From Seriola aureovittata (lineage: Eukaryota > Chordata > Actinopteri > Carangiformes > Carangidae): DNA of 64,000 bases. The stretch is taken from NCBI RefSeq assembly GCF_021018895.1, contig NC_079384.1, forward strand, positions 4,512,140-4,576,139, in the 5' to 3' direction. Below are positions 37,401 to 50,500 of this stretch, one piece after another (the stretch's first letter is position 1; every line of letters starts with the position of its first letter). Position numbers and translations under genes: made by a program. Below the pieces are notes generated by a model. That model did not search any database. It was not told the DNA's origin and saw only the letters and a program-made list of their open reading frames with translations.

Positions 37401-39803
37401 GCACAAAGCAGAGCCGGAACATTAACTTAATTGACAGCTGTAGTGTCATGTATAAACAGCATTGACAGTGCTACATGTCAGTGGATTTCACAGTAATGTT
37501 TTTTTTACACATTACACTTCCTTTTCTCTAAACTTGCTCTATCTTCCATCACTATAACCTCGCAGGAATGTCTCGCTTCATGTGTAGTGAGTCATCTGTG
37601 CCTATGTTGGTTATTTTGACTCATTTTACTGTCACACTGAATGTAAATCATTCAACACTATTTAAGCCCCTTTTGCACTGGACAAAAACCCTGCTAACAT
37701 CTGGCTTTTGTGGTCAATGTGATAGGCTACATATCAACATTCACTCCAGAGTTCAGTGACTGCAGTTGTCACGAGTGTTTCTTGGCTCCAGCTCGGATCG
37801 GCAGTGATGTAACACGCCGATTTTCTCCCCTTTTCCATGCTGTGATGTCTTTCAGAGAACAGACGCGGTAAACAGACCTTTCACCTGCCCGGCACGTTGC
37901 TGTTAAACCAGAAAAACTGTGGCTACACCTTCCACCGACAGCGTGCTGCACTCTGCGCTGCAAGACTGAGCGCACTTTAAAAATACACACAAAACCACCG
38001 ACCGAAGCTCCGACACACACCAACCTTGGGACGAGACGCGACGGCTCCATTTTTTATCAGTTTGCACATCAGCTAGAAACACATTCTTTGAATCTGTGAA
38101 GATATTCCCTCCCCTGCGTCTGCACCTGTGTCCGTAACTGCATGTGATGCTGTTGCTCCCTGCAGTTGTGTGTCTGTGTCTTCTCAATCTGAACAGAACA
38201 TATTTGTCTTATAGCAGGTTTAAAAACTTGCTTTTACACCCTCATTTTGGCGTAAAAAAATGGTGTAACAACAAAAAAGTAACTGCTGGCTTCTTCGGAA
38301 CAAGATGTTTTTGTACGTTTTTGTATGTTTTTGTAATTGGCACATCAGATTCCCCAAATGTGCACTGTCACATCATCATACATGATAAAGCCAACAATAC
38401 TGTGCACTACTACACGAGTTGTGCCGTTAATTAAAACTTTACGGCCACCAGTAGTGCTATGGAGAAATGTTTTCATGAGTGGGTCCCTGTTTTGTTTGTT
38501 ATGTGGCACACACGACACATGATAACAGTCCTCCAATGGTTTCACTCTGTTCCACTGATCTACAGGTGGCAGTAACGCCACAAGAAATGCAGCATACGTG
38601 TACCAACAAAAACCAGGGAAGAAGACGGCTGCCAGCACGTAAACATGGATGTAAATCATCCAGGTTTCAAATTTTTTTTATGATGAGGGAAATCCGTTTA
38701 ACACATTTGTTAGCACTGAAGAATGCATGCAATGATCAATTTTTGTGTTGACAAAAAAACTCCAGAGAGCCCCTTTAATCTTGAAACTCAAACGCAATGT
38801 GACCCTAACATCACATGCTGTTAATGACTCCTGTACTCATTCACACTTCCTGAATTTAACACTGAGGTCAAGTCTTGTCTATTGAAGAGGCTTATCAGAA
38901 AGAACATATAACCACTTTGACTTCCTTCTGCTTTATCTTTAGCAAAACCATTAACTATTTATATGAAGCCATAAAGCGCCGATATGAACCTGCAGAGGCA
39001 CGAACAAAACACAAATCATATCAGATATCTTGTGTTTTTACTGACAATGTGCGGCTCCAGATCGCCCACCTTCTTTTAAGCTGTGATAGACATGTCTGTC
39101 ATGTTCCATCTTCAGTCCTGCCTTCTCCATGTCGTCTCCCATTGGAGGAGAGCCCATGGGGGAGGTTTCGAAGGACAGGCAATGGTTGGTGTCCAGCATT
39201 ATCATTCAGAATGAAAAACTCAGTTATATGGTAAACATTGAACTTTTCAGTCAAAAGCTGTCCTGCTCCAAAGTCCCAAATGTTGGCAGTTTTGGCTGAA
39301 GAGGAGAGGGAAGAAGAGTCCTTAATGTGTCAAAACTGCACCAGCTGTCCCTTCAATTAGCTGTCCCGTCTTTCCAGGGGAAGGACGTGAATCAAACGCT
39401 TCAGAAGACTCCCATACAAGTAAAAGAAAACCTTCTTTCAAACCAAAGCAAGTAGGAAAAACACTGCTACTGCCTCTCCTCTCCCAGTGCCTCTCTCCTC
39501 TGTATGAGAGTAATCGATTGGTCTGTCTCAGCTTCTCTCTCTCTTTCTCTTCTTCTTCCTGCTCTCTCCTTCCCTTGCAGTGGCAGCTTGAGAGTCACGA
39601 CAGCGCTGCTCTGCGAAAGGTTTCCCAGAGAGATGGGGGGGGGAGAAATCCACAGGACGAGTCGTGGATGAAAAGAACAAGGGAGCCGAGGGGAGGAAAC
39701 TGAAAAGAGGCCAGTGGAGGAGGAAGAGAGGACAGCAGTGAGCTCAGCAGAGAGAGCGCCCAGAGAGACTGCTGTGATTGCTGCTCCTCCTGAATCTCTC
39801 ACA

Positions 39804-39853
<50 letters not shown>

Positions 39854-42800
39854 GGGTGTGTTGCTGATAAAGTTCTCCTGCTCAGCTGTTGCCATTCATT
39901 CACTGTTACAGGCTGAGGGGGTCTGCCACATGCGAACCTCCTCCCCTTCGAACACATACACACAAACAACACCATCGATGACACAATTTGTTCTTCTCAC
40001 TCTGAATACACGGACTTGCTCTCAAAAACGGTGACTCAGTCAATCTATGAACACTTTTTATTGGACAAGGGGAAACGGCAGTAACCGTTTTCAGGGGTGA
40101 CCTCATCCACCACAATCGACCCTTGTCAAAGATGCTTGAGTAAATCTGATACCGGGATGAATCACACATCTTTGCGAGTGATTGATTGTTACCCAATCGC
40201 CACTGCAATTCCTAAATGCGTTTTTTGGAACAGTCTGTCCTTGAGAAAAGGCAGCTTACTCATACAAGGACTCTGAAAATATGTTTTGAGAACAGATGAG
40301 ACTCTTATTAGGCTGGGGCAGCCTGAGAACGGAATCAAACCAGACGTATTTTAATCCCTAAAACTCTCAATTCTTTCGCAGTCCAGTACCGTCATCAAAC
40401 TGTCTCTGACTCCTGCAGAATGCTGATGGTAAACGCCATCCCCCATCTCTCCACTGTTTTAAATAGCAAGGCCAGCTGGCCATAAGGGGGCTATATTCAG
40501 CTTGGTATCACCTGTGCACTTGCAGGGTACGGTTACTTTGAGCCACACACATCATGGCCTGCAAACACACACACACACAAACTTTAAGTCCCATTTCCTG
40601 GACTAAATCAATGTTTTATGAGTCATGACACGAAGGGAGATACATGGCTTTCATACCTTTCTTTTTCACTATACATACAGCACAGAGAGAAGTCGACTTA
40701 TTAATAAAACAACAGCCTGAGTACAAATATATAAATATCATATATGAAAGTCAGCACGCTATGAGACATCACGGCTGACCACAACAGTGCTCCTGTATCA
40801 CACACACGACTACGGCGCACCTGAAAACACAGACGACACCTTGAACAAACGGTGGCTGGTATCTACAATAACTGTCTGTCATGAGTGTGTGATTAAAGTC
40901 CACCTGCTGATATGATTCACAGTCTGGGCAGGAAACGCAGAGATGACAACACACACTGGGATTAGGATGTTGCTGTGTTGGTTGAGCCAATCTCAGACAC
41001 ACAGACACACAGACACACACAGACACACAGACACACACAGACACACACAGACACACACACACACACACACACACACAACACACACACACACACCCTTGCT
41101 TTGCTATATTCTTGGGGACCCATCACTGACACACTGCATTCCTTAGCCCCTCATCCTAACGTGTAACCCTGCCCAAAGCAAGTCTTAATCTTCAAACAGC
41201 AATTGAAACTATTTGTATTTTGGTCCCCACAAATGTAGTGGGCTTTTTTTGAACCCCATGAATTCAGTAAAACAAGCTCACACCAACCCACACACACACA
41301 CACCACAAACTCCTATGGTAATATAAACCCCATGTGAGGACGGCATTTTACAGCTTAGCAGTAAAGTATAAATTCTGTGTTATTTGATAAATGTCATCGT
41401 TACCTTGACTGAGGAGATAAAGATGCAGTTTGCATGGGAGCTTTTATGGTTTTAGGGCTTATTGGCTGTATAGTGTGTGGGAAGTACAGTTGATGTTTCT
41501 GATGTTTCCAATGACTCGTCTACACTTGAATTAGTAGCTGGGAACTACCTAAAGAACCAGAAGACTTTGTGTGTTGGAACTATTTTGTGCAACTTAGCCA
41601 TGCTAGCGGTGCTTTGAGCTATATGCTAATGCTAACACGATCACAATTATAATGCTAACATTCTGATGTATAATGTTCACCATGTTCACTATCTTAATTA
41701 AGTGTGTTTTCATGCTAAGCTTCGCTAATTAGCACTAAACACAAAGTAAACTCGAGGCTGATGTGAATGTCATTTGTTTTGCAAGTATTTGGTTATAAAA
41801 CAAAGCACATTGCAAATTTGAATTTTGACATGATGGTGACTTAAGGTGAAATGTCAGGGGTTTACTAAGGTTATTACAACTCATTTTGAAGGGAACATGA
41901 ACGTCTGAAACAAATAACATGGCAATCCATCTAATACTAGTCAAGATATTTCAGTCTGGACCAAAGCGGTGGGCCGACATTACCATCACTGGAGCCATGC
42001 CGTTAGCTTGACTAAAAACAGCATGAAAACATGAGCTATTAAGCATGACATGCTTCATTCCCAGGAGGAAGCTCATGTTTACAACGTATACCAGTAATAC
42101 TACTATAGGAGGCTTTCGCATGCTGTTTATTTATAGTATTACAGTCACAACCATTCGATTGGGTGGTCATCTTAACCTTTAGCAAGAGAAATTAGCTGTC
42201 ATAGTTCTGGCTTTGGGAACATTCCAGTGAAGCTATTTGGCCTTGGACATCCTTATCTGTGTCTTTCTTTATCCTTCCCCCGAAAAATAGTTCTGGGAAT
42301 GAAAAATAAAAACCGAAAACACTTCTTTTTATGCAAGCAGGCAGGATACAATTACTGTATAAAGGTCTTGCTGAAACAGTGACTCAAAGACTTCCTGTGG
42401 ATGTGTAAATGAATGGAAAAACTCCCCCCAAAGCTTCCAGTGGGTCATTATAACCGGGACCACCGGGGGTATAAACAGCCAAGATTGTTTGCCAGTTGTT
42501 TTGGAGAAAAAGACCAATCCGGTTTAAAAAGGCAAGAGGCAAATACAAATGCAACACAAAATATCATTAAAGTGTCATTCTACAAATGATGCTTTTAGCA
42601 CAAGTTCAAGCGAGAAAGACAACTGTCAACCAGCCTTTTATCTCATCATCACACTGAGGCTCCAGCTCTCCACTAAGAACCAATGATTTCACCAGATTCT
42701 GTGCGTGGGCTTTCCTATCATCTAATGATCACTTTAGCTGAAGGATATTTAAACCACCTTACCTATATTATCTCTCTCTGCTGTCATTGCAGTCTATGCC

Positions 42801-45800
42801 ACTCGCAACTCCGCCCCTCCACCACCCCCCGCGCCACCAGTGTCAAGGCCCAGTCTAAGGCTCCCTCAGGGGATCTTAGATTGGCTGCTATTCATAGGGC
42901 TCTGTCCCTATATATCTCCTTAAACCAACGGGGTCAATGCAAAAGTCTTTATTAAAAAATTCTGCATTCACGTTAATGTGTGTCCTTCTTGATTGAACTG
43001 GTAAGCGAGGGTTAGTTTAAGCTGAAGAGTTAAGAACGTGTCAGAACTGAAAAGTACCGTCTCTGCCAGCTCTAGATGAAAAGCTGAAGACGAGACAGCG
43101 TTGTAACATGCAAGTAAATGCCACTGAGTGTGGAGAGTCAATGAGCTGACACCGACAAGGTTTAGTTGTGCACTGTTCAGTATATTATCCCTGTTGGTTT
43201 ATTACTACTTGCTACTGCTTGCAATCCAAACACCGGGTCGACATCAAACAGCTGCAAAAATACAACATGACCTCCCAGTGGAGCTTTGATATCCTCAAAA
43301 AAGGACTGAAGTTGTTGGGATACAGCCTAAATGTTTTTCCAACCTGGTCGTGGAACATTATGAACCTCTTGGCACAGAGCACACATGTCCTTCAGTCACG
43401 ACCTGCCCAAAACAATTACCCCACCGCATTCCATTAACCTCCCCACAACAATTAGCAGCTTCCGCAAACCTCCCCAGTCATCGCTAACAAACAAGACCAG
43501 GCAAGTCTGGTCAAGGTGAACCACATACGAGGATCCGGTGAGGAAAATTCTCAGAAATTAAAGCGCTTGACCGGGAATTTTCCGTCGATAATTGGCAGTA
43601 GAACAGGCCTCATGAACACTATCACAAGCTGAAAGGTGTCTGTGATTATCTCTAACCACTCCATGCAACAAAAAAGCTTGGTCATTATGTCACTATCAAT
43701 TTCTGTTGATCTATTTCAAAGATTTCTATTAATTTCTCCTCTTACTGTTTATGTGTGGCTGCAGCAGAATGCTGTTGGTATGGTAACAATTTATGTCTTT
43801 TATGATATGGCCAATGAATTTATGTGTAATGGTCAGAATCTGATCTGAGGCTGTCTAATTGCTCGCTTAAGAGTGGTTTACCATTGATGAGTCACATATT
43901 TACACACTCGACAGTCAATAACATTGGCGGAGTAATGGGACACATAAATGAGAAACCAGCATCTCTCCCACAGCAGGCAAGTGGTTTATTCTGAGGTCTA
44001 ATTCTTGCCAAGTATCCAAAGTTGGCTTTGAATCTTGGCATGTTTACTTATTACATTTTTATCTATATTTCCTAAACTAAATGAGAAAACTCAACTTACT
44101 TAACTTTATACTATATTTTATGTAGGCAAAGTTCTGCATTTAACACTGATGCATCAAGCAGTTTGGTAAATGTTGATTAATTAAAAAAGGATTCAAAATG
44201 TTCATAGTGCAAAAACTAAGGTATTGGAAAAGGTATTGTTTTGTTTTTATCTGTAGTAACATATTGGCACTACATGCAGGGGAGACTCTCCAGCTGTAGT
44301 TCCCAGGATGTCCTGGGTTTTGAACTGGTGACCCTCCAGTCACAAGCAAGTTTAACAACAAGGCGGCTGGATAAAGAACGCACCAAACAGATGAACCAAA
44401 CAATACCTGCCCTGCTGAGAAAACCAACCAGACTAAGCTTCAATCTACCACAGGTCACACCAGCCATTAACATTCCAGCAGGGAAAACAGAAGGTGTTTT
44501 TTCCTTTACTTCCTGGTTTTTCCCCCCACCCACTCTGCTGTGGAATTTACCAGCACTGTTTGCATTTGGCTGCGAGTCAACACTGACATCAAGCCCGGGA
44601 TTTCTTATTGTTGATCCTTTGACATTTCTGAACTGACAAGAGACACAGCGTTAATGATATCTGAACCAAGGTGCTCACAATGGGGAGACTGGTAGCTGTC
44701 AATCATAACAAAAAAAAGGAGGGGGGGGGGTCGTCTGGCACAAATAATCTAAATGCTGCTATAGCAAGCCTGCACTTAATCACTTACTGTATTTGTACTC
44801 TTCCAGCACAAACACTCAGTCTGTTTGTACTGGAAGATGTAAACTCACTGCCAGAAGCTTGTGAGCCAGCTCTTCATGTGTTTGCAAATAAAGCAATTGT
44901 ACAACTTCTTCTGGGATATCGGATGAATAATCCCTCACTGACCAATGCACTCCAGCTTCACTCCCAAGGGAAACTGTATTTTATTCTCTTCTCAGCTTTA
45001 TAGAGCACTTTCCTAAACCCACACCACAAAGTCCTTAACACAAGGCAGCAAAATAAAACATGCAGGTCGTATAAGGCCACACTACAGACAAGCAATGAGA
45101 AAAACAATTATAGTGTCTTAGTGCAAATAGACCAAAGGAAATATCACCAGGAAGAGGGTGATCAGTAAAAATCAATAAAGCCAAAAACTAAAAAGTTGCC
45201 AATAAAAGCAAAAGCAGTCAAAAATTTTTTAAAGCATGTAAAATGATGTCTGTGTCTTTAAAAGATAAAATAGATCCAATTTTGGATATATTTCTCAAGA
45301 AGTAAAGGCAAGACTGCACAAGTTTTGTTGAGTGCTGCTCAAGATTTAAGCTCAAACCAAACACCAAAACTCTCTCCAACAGGTTTGATGAGTTCCAGCA
45401 GGACGCCAGGACAGAACAGAAAATAGGTGCAGGTTAGAGATTAAGGTAATCACTAAAGGAAACTATACTTTATTGTAACTTTGATTGTATTGTATTTTAC
45501 ATTAGGTGTGATAACATTATAATCACAAAAATAACTGCTGAGATCTCTGGAAGGAGCAGAATCAAAAATATGGAGCAGAAGCTACATATATTTTTTTTTT
45601 AATAATATACCACTTTATTTGGGAATAAAACCCAAAGTCAGTGCTGCTAATAATCAGTCATTGAAGGTCTGTTATTACAAATATCTGCTGCTTCATCACT
45701 TTTTTTCAAAGTCTTGTAAAAATGTGATGTTTCCCAAAACAATAAATATCCAATGTCACGTTGATGAAAGCTAATAGCGAACAGTTTAAGAGAAAACTAT

Positions 45801-46164
45801 GACTTTAAGAAGCACAGAAGACTATAGGAATATAAAGCCATGTGAATGCAAGTGAGTTTTGTTATGAGCAAAGTGCCCTTTAAAAGTCAGAGATACATGG
45901 TGAAAGGTTCTTTGTTGACCAACCTGCAGCAGCACACATCACTGTGTCATATCTTGTCAATAAAAAGTAAAGCAACTGAGGTCTAATTGTACACTGATGA
46001 AGGACAGAGAAGCACCTATAAGAGCGCATGTGTTGAGTGAAAAATAGAGCCATAGGCCAGCTGGCAGCTGTTAGCATCTGGTAACATGAAGCCTCACTGT
46101 AAGACAGAGGAGGAGGGGAGGTGAGGTTGTACTCAGCAAATAAGATTTTCAGAGAGTAAGAGAG

Positions 46165-46211
<47 letters not shown>

Positions 46212-47522
46212 AAAGACAGAGTACAGAGTACCAGAGCTGGAGTGGGGGTGTTCCCTGCTCAGTGATGACGGCTTTGTAACATACTGTTACATAACTTGAA
46301 CATCTGAAAATCATTTTTATTGTAACGAACCGCCTAACCTCCTGCCCCACTTATAGAGGAAACACGGCCGTCTTTTCTCCTTTTACGAGTGGTTTCCATT
46401 TCAGTCCTGCAACAACAGACTAGAAGCAATGAAAGACAGCGGGAGCCGAAGAGAAATAAAAAGGAAGAGGTTGCCGGACAGAGAGGGTTTACTTGACCTG
46501 GATATGAGAAAGTCTTTTCGACGCTGCATGTGTGTGTTCTTGCAGTGTTTTCCTTCAGGTTGATCTTTGGGGTTTTATTGGATTCTTCTTCCTGCCTTCC
46601 TCTCCGCTCCCCTTTCTGTTACTGTCTATAACATCTAATAAAAGCCCGGCTGCTAATTTGCTTCAGCGACTAAAATGACAGGGTTTTTATTAGACGCAGA
46701 CTTTTAATGGGGACACAGGTTTCTATTCTATCTGAGTATTTAAGTGAGATGCTGACACTGAATGAAATATAGAAAGAAAAACTGTTTAAAAATTTTTTTT
46801 CTGTTTATACATCAGGTACTTCCTCTCTCTGCTTCCAAGAAAGTCTCATGGTTTGTCATGTGTGGCGTTTGTAAATCAGTTTTTTTTTCCTGATAGAAAA
46901 TAATTACTTGATCACTGATGCTGTCTTACTGACAGACTGTCTTAGTGAAGACACTGAAGATACAAAAATTGAAAAGTTTGGCTTGCTTTCACCAAGCTAC
47001 CACATTGCAAGTCAATTCTCACACACTTTCAAGGTCTTTCTGGTCTGCAGGTCTTCTGTCCTGATGAAAGTCTGCACACCAAAACATTGTAAATAAACTT
47101 TTCTTACTGCTGCAAGTGTACAAGATAGTGTGGAGTTCTTTGCTCAAGGTCTTTCCGGGTGAAACTCAGTGACTTAGAATTGGCATGTTGAGGGGATAAG
47201 ACCCAGCACTATCTAAATTAGAGGCAAAGTCATTTTCTCCTGCACATGGCTCAGCGTCTGAGTCACTCTAGCAAAAACAACAGGAGTCCCGTCAGCTCAC
47301 AGTGACCTCTGCTACATTCGTCAGCTAACGTCCAGTGTGCCACACTTGTTGTTAGGGATCTGAGTCACAGGCTAATAGCTGTTCTATTATTCAGAAACAC
47401 CAGAGCAAGTTGAGTTGGAGACAAGACGTAAACTAACTGACTCAAGGACACACGTCTTCTGTCTGTGTGGCTGTGTGTTGGAGGAGAAGACTGCTTGTAC
47501 CTGTGTCACCAAGAGCTTTCAG

Positions 47523-47571
<49 letters not shown>

Positions 47572-50500
47572 TGTATCTGTGAGTACATTCGGAGTACTCG
47601 TGTTCGCAGTGGATAACATCAGGTTGATTTTAACAGCAGAGTAGTAGAGCATTTATACTACAAAATCATTCTTTACTAAGAAAACAGGCTGCAGCACTGA
47701 GGCTTGTGCGACCGTACAATGCAATTCAAGATTCCTGCTGCGATTTTCAAACAGTGCACCAATCTCATTAACACCAGGCACACTTTGACTGCAGCATGTC
47801 GCCTGCGCGTGATGCTGCATAAATTTTCAGTTTTTGTATTATAAATATGCACATGTCAGGGAGCGCTGCAGCTGTGCCCAAAACTACCTAAACATGCAGT
47901 ATGACATCTACGAACGGAAGTGTCCGAGAGTTAGTGTGCGTATTTAGTGTGCAAGCGGTAGGTAACAGATGTCTGCATTCGAATCAGCTCCATTCTGTAT
48001 GTTTTAAGACGGCCTCACGCCCTCAAGTGCATGTTATAAGATCCAGTAGGTGTGTGTGCGTCTTTAAAGATCGCTGAGCTACATGAGTGGGCTTGTACCA
48101 CAGGGTGTGCATTCACCATGTTCCTGTTGCTAAGGGCAGACCTACGAAGCTGATAAAGCTCTTTTCTTTAGCTTCAGGCTACAGATCTGAGTGAGGCTGC
48201 TTGGCTATGGTCTCACACTCCTCATTATCTAAAAGGAATTTACTGGATCACAAATCAAGATGTGAGTGCGTTAGAGCTTGTTGAAATACTGTGCTGTCAG
48301 GACACACTGTGAAAATGGAAAGCTACCAAAGCCTGTAAGTGCATGTCCAGGTCCTGACAGTGACATGAGTTGTGAAGTGTGTGTGTGTGTGTGTGGGTGT
48401 GGGTGTGTGTGAGTGTGTGTGTGTGTCTCCATGTCTTGGTGAGTCACGCATAGTCTGTGGGTGTGTGCGTGGTGTGCTGGACACATTTAAGATTTAAGCC
48501 TCCCCCCAAAACTACCTCACTTGCATAAATATGTTTCTGCCTGTATGCTTATTAGATCAAAAGCTGTTTACATTCACCAAAAACTACGTCATCTGCCCTT
48601 CAGTTGTTTAGATTCAGTCCGTTTTGTAATGTTACTGGAAGGCTGAGATTTGTGCTGCAGCTTGATGTGCACAGACAAGCTTTCTTGGTGCTCCAACCAT
48701 ATTTTATTTTACGTTGATTTATTCTTTCTACTGGGAAGTTTCTTTATGTTTTTGAGCTTCTTAGGAACATGGAGATTATCTAATGCCGTGACAGTGTCAC
48801 TGGCAGACAGATGAGGAGATGCATGCAGCTGGATTGTGTCTGCTGCAGCTGTGTGTTTAGATAAGATCGAAACATAACCCCTCCTTCCTTCCTTCCTTCC
48901 TTCCTTCCTTCGTCTTGTTCTACAGTATTTTTTTACAGTCTTATTCTCTAATTCTGCACTTTTCTCTTCTCTCATTTTACGTTTTTGCATTCTCCTCCCT
49001 TAACTCCCTTAGCTTATTCTTCCTCTCTCTCTCTCTCTCTCCCTCAATCTATCAGTCTCTCCATCTCATTCTTCCCTCTGCTTTCCCCTCCCACTCTCAG
49101 CCAGACTGAGTGCTGTAGGGACTCTGCTGCTGGCAGCCTCCCAATCTGTTACATAAGAGTACCATCAGCCTCCCTGAATCACTGCTGGGCTAGGCCAGCC
49201 TCTGCCAGGCTACATATCTAGCTACCGTATTTTAAATACTGCTCAACAGCATAAGAGTCTGGCTGTGTGGGTTCAGATTACATTAGCATTTTAAATGACT
49301 GAAAGCGAGCTTATCATTTCTGGCTCTTGTCAGCCAGAACCCATCGCTAACGATACAACATCGCAGTGTAAGCTATTGTCATTATGCAAGGGTGGGGACG
49401 AAGAGGGATGTGATCTTTATCTGTTTTTGTTTACAAAGTCCGGGTGATGAAATCAGCCACAACCTCCCTGATGAGATTTCAGCCTGAGTCAGCAACCTTT
49501 TCTTGACCACTGTATAAAAATTATATATAATTAAATTATTCAATTTTTTTTTCTTTTTAGTCCAAGTGAAACATGAACACCTCCAATCAAGCTGTAGTTC
49601 CTAGGTGGTAACTAACTTTTCTCAGTCCCAGCAGTCAACACAGTTTCTTTATTGTGACAACAAACAAATCACTGTAGTGAAGTCAGACTCCGGAGGCTTC
49701 CTGTCTCTGGACTCGACAACCACACTGCAGGTTTTCAATTCAAAACAAACACTACAGCAACCGACTGATCTGGTTGTAGATGCATGAATCAGTGAAAACA
49801 GCTGTAGTATGTGGCTGAAACAAAAACATGCAGACGCCACCATTAAATATCACTGTTGATTCTTCCTGAAGACAGTGCTGGCAAGAGCGTCTTGTTGCAT
49901 TTACCATCTAAAATCTACTGTCTAGTCTCCTCAGTCGGAGACATAGTCTGTGTCATGATCTGGAACAAGCTGTTCTGACCGAAACGAGTAGGTCATTTCC
50001 ACTTAAATCTGGAGCAGAGACTGTGATGCCTCTAACCCCCCCACCCCCCACCCCCCAACCTCCAGTCTCCCTCAGTGAGCCCTGGCTGTGTTCTCTGTTC
50101 CTCCCCCCTCAGCCAAACCTCTCCAGTCTAGATCTTGGCCTGAAGTCAGTCCTGTGGCAGTGGTGGCGTCTTGTCTTTTCTCAGTGGGGGGAGGGGGTGG
50201 GGGGTGGTGGGGGGGCCCCTGTCATTGCCTAAGAAGAGCTCACCTCATCAACCACACCTTTTGACCTGCTCCACCTATTCATCTGGTCAGGACGGCTCCT
50301 GTTCCCACTCCGCCTGTTCCCTTTCTCCTCGAGACCCTTTAAGTTCAACTCTTAAAAACTACATTTACACACTGCTGTACTCGCTGCATGCTTTATGCGC
50401 CTCTGACACAGACTTATGAAAGAAATGCTTTTACAGCATCACACTCGACATCATTATCCAATTTGGTAACATCTGGAGGGCTGCGGTTTATTTCTTCTTT

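Noticed and set aside
38027..38050. Candidate further mrtfa first exon starting MEPSRLVP on the minus strand
   Set aside because: The only nearby donor (gttggt) is weak and leaves two extra bases, which does not fit the phase needed by the RPEL1 exon.
42683..42955. 90-codon plus-strand frame in the large intron
   Set aside because: No recognisable motif, low-complexity middle and no regulatory context; probably chance.
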